Below are positions 5,917 through 7,333 of a stretch of DNA of 7,333 nucleotides, piece after piece. The stretch is from Clostridiales bacterium (GTDB taxonomy: Bacteria; Bacillota; Clostridia; Oscillospirales; Oscillospiraceae). The stretch is taken from assembly GCA_019421525.1 (NCBI GenBank), contig JAHZFC010000112.1, forward strand, positions 1 through 7,333, in the 5' to 3' direction. Numbering within the stretch: position 1 is the first letter of the stretch; every line of letters starts with the position of its first letter. Below the pieces are notes generated by a model. That model worked only from the letters and a program-made list of their open reading frames with translations, was not told the DNA's origin and ran no database searches. The position numbers were made by a program, and so were the translations under genes.

Positions 5917-7020
5917 TCATTGGCAGGCTTTTTGATATTCTTCAAAGGTGGCCGCGCACATCTTGTGGATCTCGAACTTGTCCGCCACCGTGCGCAGGGC
6001 GTTTTCCCGGCACCGGGCCAGCAGGTCCGGGCCCTCCAGGAAGCGCTTCATGGCCCCGGCCATGGAGCCCGGGTCGTCATAGGTCACCAGCAGGCCGCCG
6101 TCGGCCTCAGTCTTGATGATGTCGCTGTTGCCCCCCATGTCGGTGATGACGGCGGGCAGGCCAGCGGCCATGGCCTCCACGATGAGGAAGGACAGGGCCT
6201 CGTGCTGGGAGGAGTTGATATACAGGTCAGCCGCCTTATAGAGGTTTTTCATGTCTTTTCGGAAGCCGATGAACTTCACCTGCTCGTCCGTAAGGCCCAG
6301 CTCTTTGGCCAGGGCGCGGGTGGGCTCCAGCAGCTCGCCGTCGCCCCCCAGCACCATGGTGAAGGGGACGTTGGAGAGCTCGGTCAGCCGCTTCAGAGAG
6401 CGCATCAGATAGGCGTGGCCCTTGTCGTGGGCGAACCGGGAGGCGCACAGCATCACGAAGCGGTCCTCCGGGATGCCCAGCTCCCGGCGGAGGGTGGACT
6501 CTCTCCGGTCCCCGGCCCAGGCATCCAGGTCCACGCCGTTGAAGATGACGGAGATCTTGTCCCGGCTCCAGCCGTTTTTGACCAGCTGCTCCCGGCCCAG
6601 GTTGCACACGGCGATCATCCGGTCCTGTCGGCGGTCCATCAGCCGGTTGGATATCCGGTTGAGAGAGGAATTGGCCAGCACGAAGTGGTTGGTGTACACC
6701 GAGCGGATGGCTTTGTTGCGGCCCTTGGCCAGCATGGCGATATAGTTTTCCCGCAAATAGTGGGTGTGGACCAGGTCGATGCCCCACTCCCGGCACAGCG
6801 CCGCCAGGGCCTTGGCGGCCTGGAGGTCATAGGGGCTGCGCATCTCGATCTGGCGGCAGGGGACGGACATGGCCTGCATCCGCTCCACCAGCAGGCCGGG
6901 CTCGTTGTAGGCGAAATAGGGCTCCACCCGCCCGTCGGCGGACAGGGCGCGGACCAGCGTCTCCACATAGCGTTCCGTGCCGGCTTTCCCGGCGTGGTTG
7001 AGAAGGTACAGGACTTTCAT
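5917..7020 (-). CDS. GT4-family glycosyltransferase (GT-B fold)
   Basis: The 367-residue protein has two Rossmann-type halves. The N-terminal half starts MKVLYLLNHAGKAGTERYVETLV with the glycine-rich acceptor-side loop, and has LVHTHYLREN (83-92). The C-terminal half has VMLCASRFAHDKGHAYLMRSL (189-209), LGGDGEL (224-230) and the retaining-enzyme motif EALSFLIVEAMAAGLPAV (274-291), whose E274 and E282 form the EX7E pair. It transfers a sugar from a nucleotide donor, probably to a lipid-linked or surface glycan at the inner membrane face; donor and acceptor are unknown. The ATG at 7020 has GGGAGG six bases upstream. It is followed after 13 bases by the ligase/polymerase gene, so both likely serve one surface polysaccharide pathway. 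Other pathway genes (flippase, initiating transferase) are not in the window. Confidence 0.95.
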   Translation of the reverse strand: MKVLYLLNHAGKAGTERYVETLVRALSADGRVEPYFAYNEPGLLVERMQAMSVPCRQIEMRSPYDLQAAKALAALCREWGIDLVHTHYLRENYIAMLAKGRNKAIRSVYTNHFVLANSSLNRISNRLMDRRQDRMIAVCNLGREQLVKNGWSRDKISVIFNGVDLDAWAGDRRESTLRRELGIPEDRFVMLCASRFAHDKGHAYLMRSLKRLTELSNVPFTMVLGGDGELLEPTRALAKELGLTDEQVKFIGFRKDMKNLYKAADLYINSSQHEALSFLIVEAMAAGLPAVITDMGGNSDIIKTEADGGLLVTYDDPGSMAGAMKRFLEGPDLLARCRENALRTVADKFEIHKMCAATFEEYQKACQ

Positions 7021-7065
7021 GGCGGTCCTCCCTTGAGTTCAAAGTAGGCCCCGCAGGGCAAGCTT

Positions 7066-7094
7066 ATTGTAGCGTGTTTGGGGTGGTTTGTCCA
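7066..7094 (-). promoter_or_regulatory. Promoter of the glycosyltransferase-ligase operon
   Basis: On the minus strand TGGACA (7094-7089) and TACAAT (7071-7066) are separated by exactly 17 bases. Each matches five of six bases of the housekeeping consensus. Transcription should start near 7059, leaving an untranslated leader of about 39 bases that includes the GGGAGG ribosome-binding site. Confidence 0.75.
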
Positions 7095-7333
7095 GACCCC
7101 TGGGCCTGTTTCAAGGACTGCGTCCTTGAGGGCTTTATCCAAAGGCTGTGGCCCTTGAGACGTAGTTTCCAAAAACCATTTCTTTTGTATGCGCCAGCCG
7201 TCACGCTGCGCCTGTTCGCAACGCCCGGCTTCCCTCCGTCTTAGGCTTGAAACAGGACAGCAATGCTGTCCTTGGTTTCTCGCCCTCGCTGCGGTCCATC
7301 CGGGCTGCTCACGACGGCTTAGCGCTTGGCAAA
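7095..7333. repeat. Gene-free segment rich in nested inverted repeats
   Basis: No convincing gene is seen here. Two long-range arms, CCTGTTTCAAG (7105-7115) and CTTGAAACAGG (7246-7256), are exact reverse complements. Local hairpins are TCAAGGAC-TGC-GTCCTTGA (7111-7129) and AGGACAGC-AAT-GCTGTCCT (7254-7272), with a weaker one around AAAGGCTGTGGCCCTT (7141-7156). AGCCGTC (7196-7202) and GACGGCT (7313-7319) could also pair. The segment lies upstream of the operon promoter, so it is not that operon's leader. It may be a dispersed palindromic repeat, a structured RNA or the 3' end of an upstream transcript. It runs to the window edge. Confidence 0.6.

Noticed and set aside
4152..6116. A 654-codon open frame on the plus strand opposite the ligase gene
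   Set aside because: It is antisense to the clear ligase/polymerase gene and gives a Gln/Gly/Pro/His-rich product with no domains. Such frames are common opposite GC-rich genes.
7095..7333. A riboswitch or leader RNA for the glycosyltransferase operon
   Set aside because: The predicted promoter at 7094-7066 lies downstream of the structured part, so the structure is not in the transcript unless another upstream promoter is used.

Overview
The window looks like chromosome from a GC-rich anaerobic Firmicute, most likely a gut Oscillospiraceae of the Flavonifractor/Oscillibacter type. This is inference from gene content: an N-terminal-rubredoxin ('reverse') rubrerythrin behind a PerR-type regulator, strong GGAGG ribosome-binding sites, sigma-A-like promoters, and GC-rich genes separated by AT-rich control regions. 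No rRNA, tRNA, CRISPR array, transposase or phage gene is visible.

Layout. Positions 1-2802 hold a minus-strand cluster, read right to left. It runs from an orphan membrane sensor histidine kinase (2802-1561) to a Crp/FNR-family regulator (1544-897), an unrecognised 146-residue CxxC protein (731-291) and the start of an amidohydrolase-like gene (287-1) that leaves the window. The kinase and regulator are 16 bases apart. The CxxC gene and hydrolase are 3 bases apart. Between these two pairs lies a 165-base gap with a candidate promoter. It has a good -10, no -35, and a dyad near -42, the arrangement expected of a promoter activated by a Crp/FNR protein.

Positions 2803-3108 are a divergent control region. 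On the kinase side it has an 11-bp-spaced direct repeat like an OmpR/PhoB-type response-regulator site, although no response regulator is encoded here. In the middle is a 20-bp-stem hairpin. On the other side is a textbook promoter with an A7T7 UP-like element and a dyad overlapping the start of transcription. That promoter drives a plus-strand operon, perR-type regulator (3109-3504) then rubrerythrin (3539-4126), which ends in a clear intrinsic terminator (4154-4188). The pairing is a peroxide-defence unit: metal-loaded PerR represses, oxidation releases it, and rubrerythrin reduces hydrogen peroxide.

Positions 4189-4370 are a convergent gap with two more large palindromes. Positions 7020-4371 (minus) hold a second operon, a GT4 glycosyltransferase followed by an O-antigen ligase/polymerase-type membrane protein, probably for a cell-surface polysaccharide. 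Its promoter is at 7094-7066. Positions 7095-7333 contain no gene but several nested inverted repeats, possibly a dispersed repeat or structured RNA.

I do not see a clear new defence or mobile system. The least explained items are the CxxC protein with its hydrolase partner and possible Crp-type control, the orphan kinase control region, and the structured intergenic segments.
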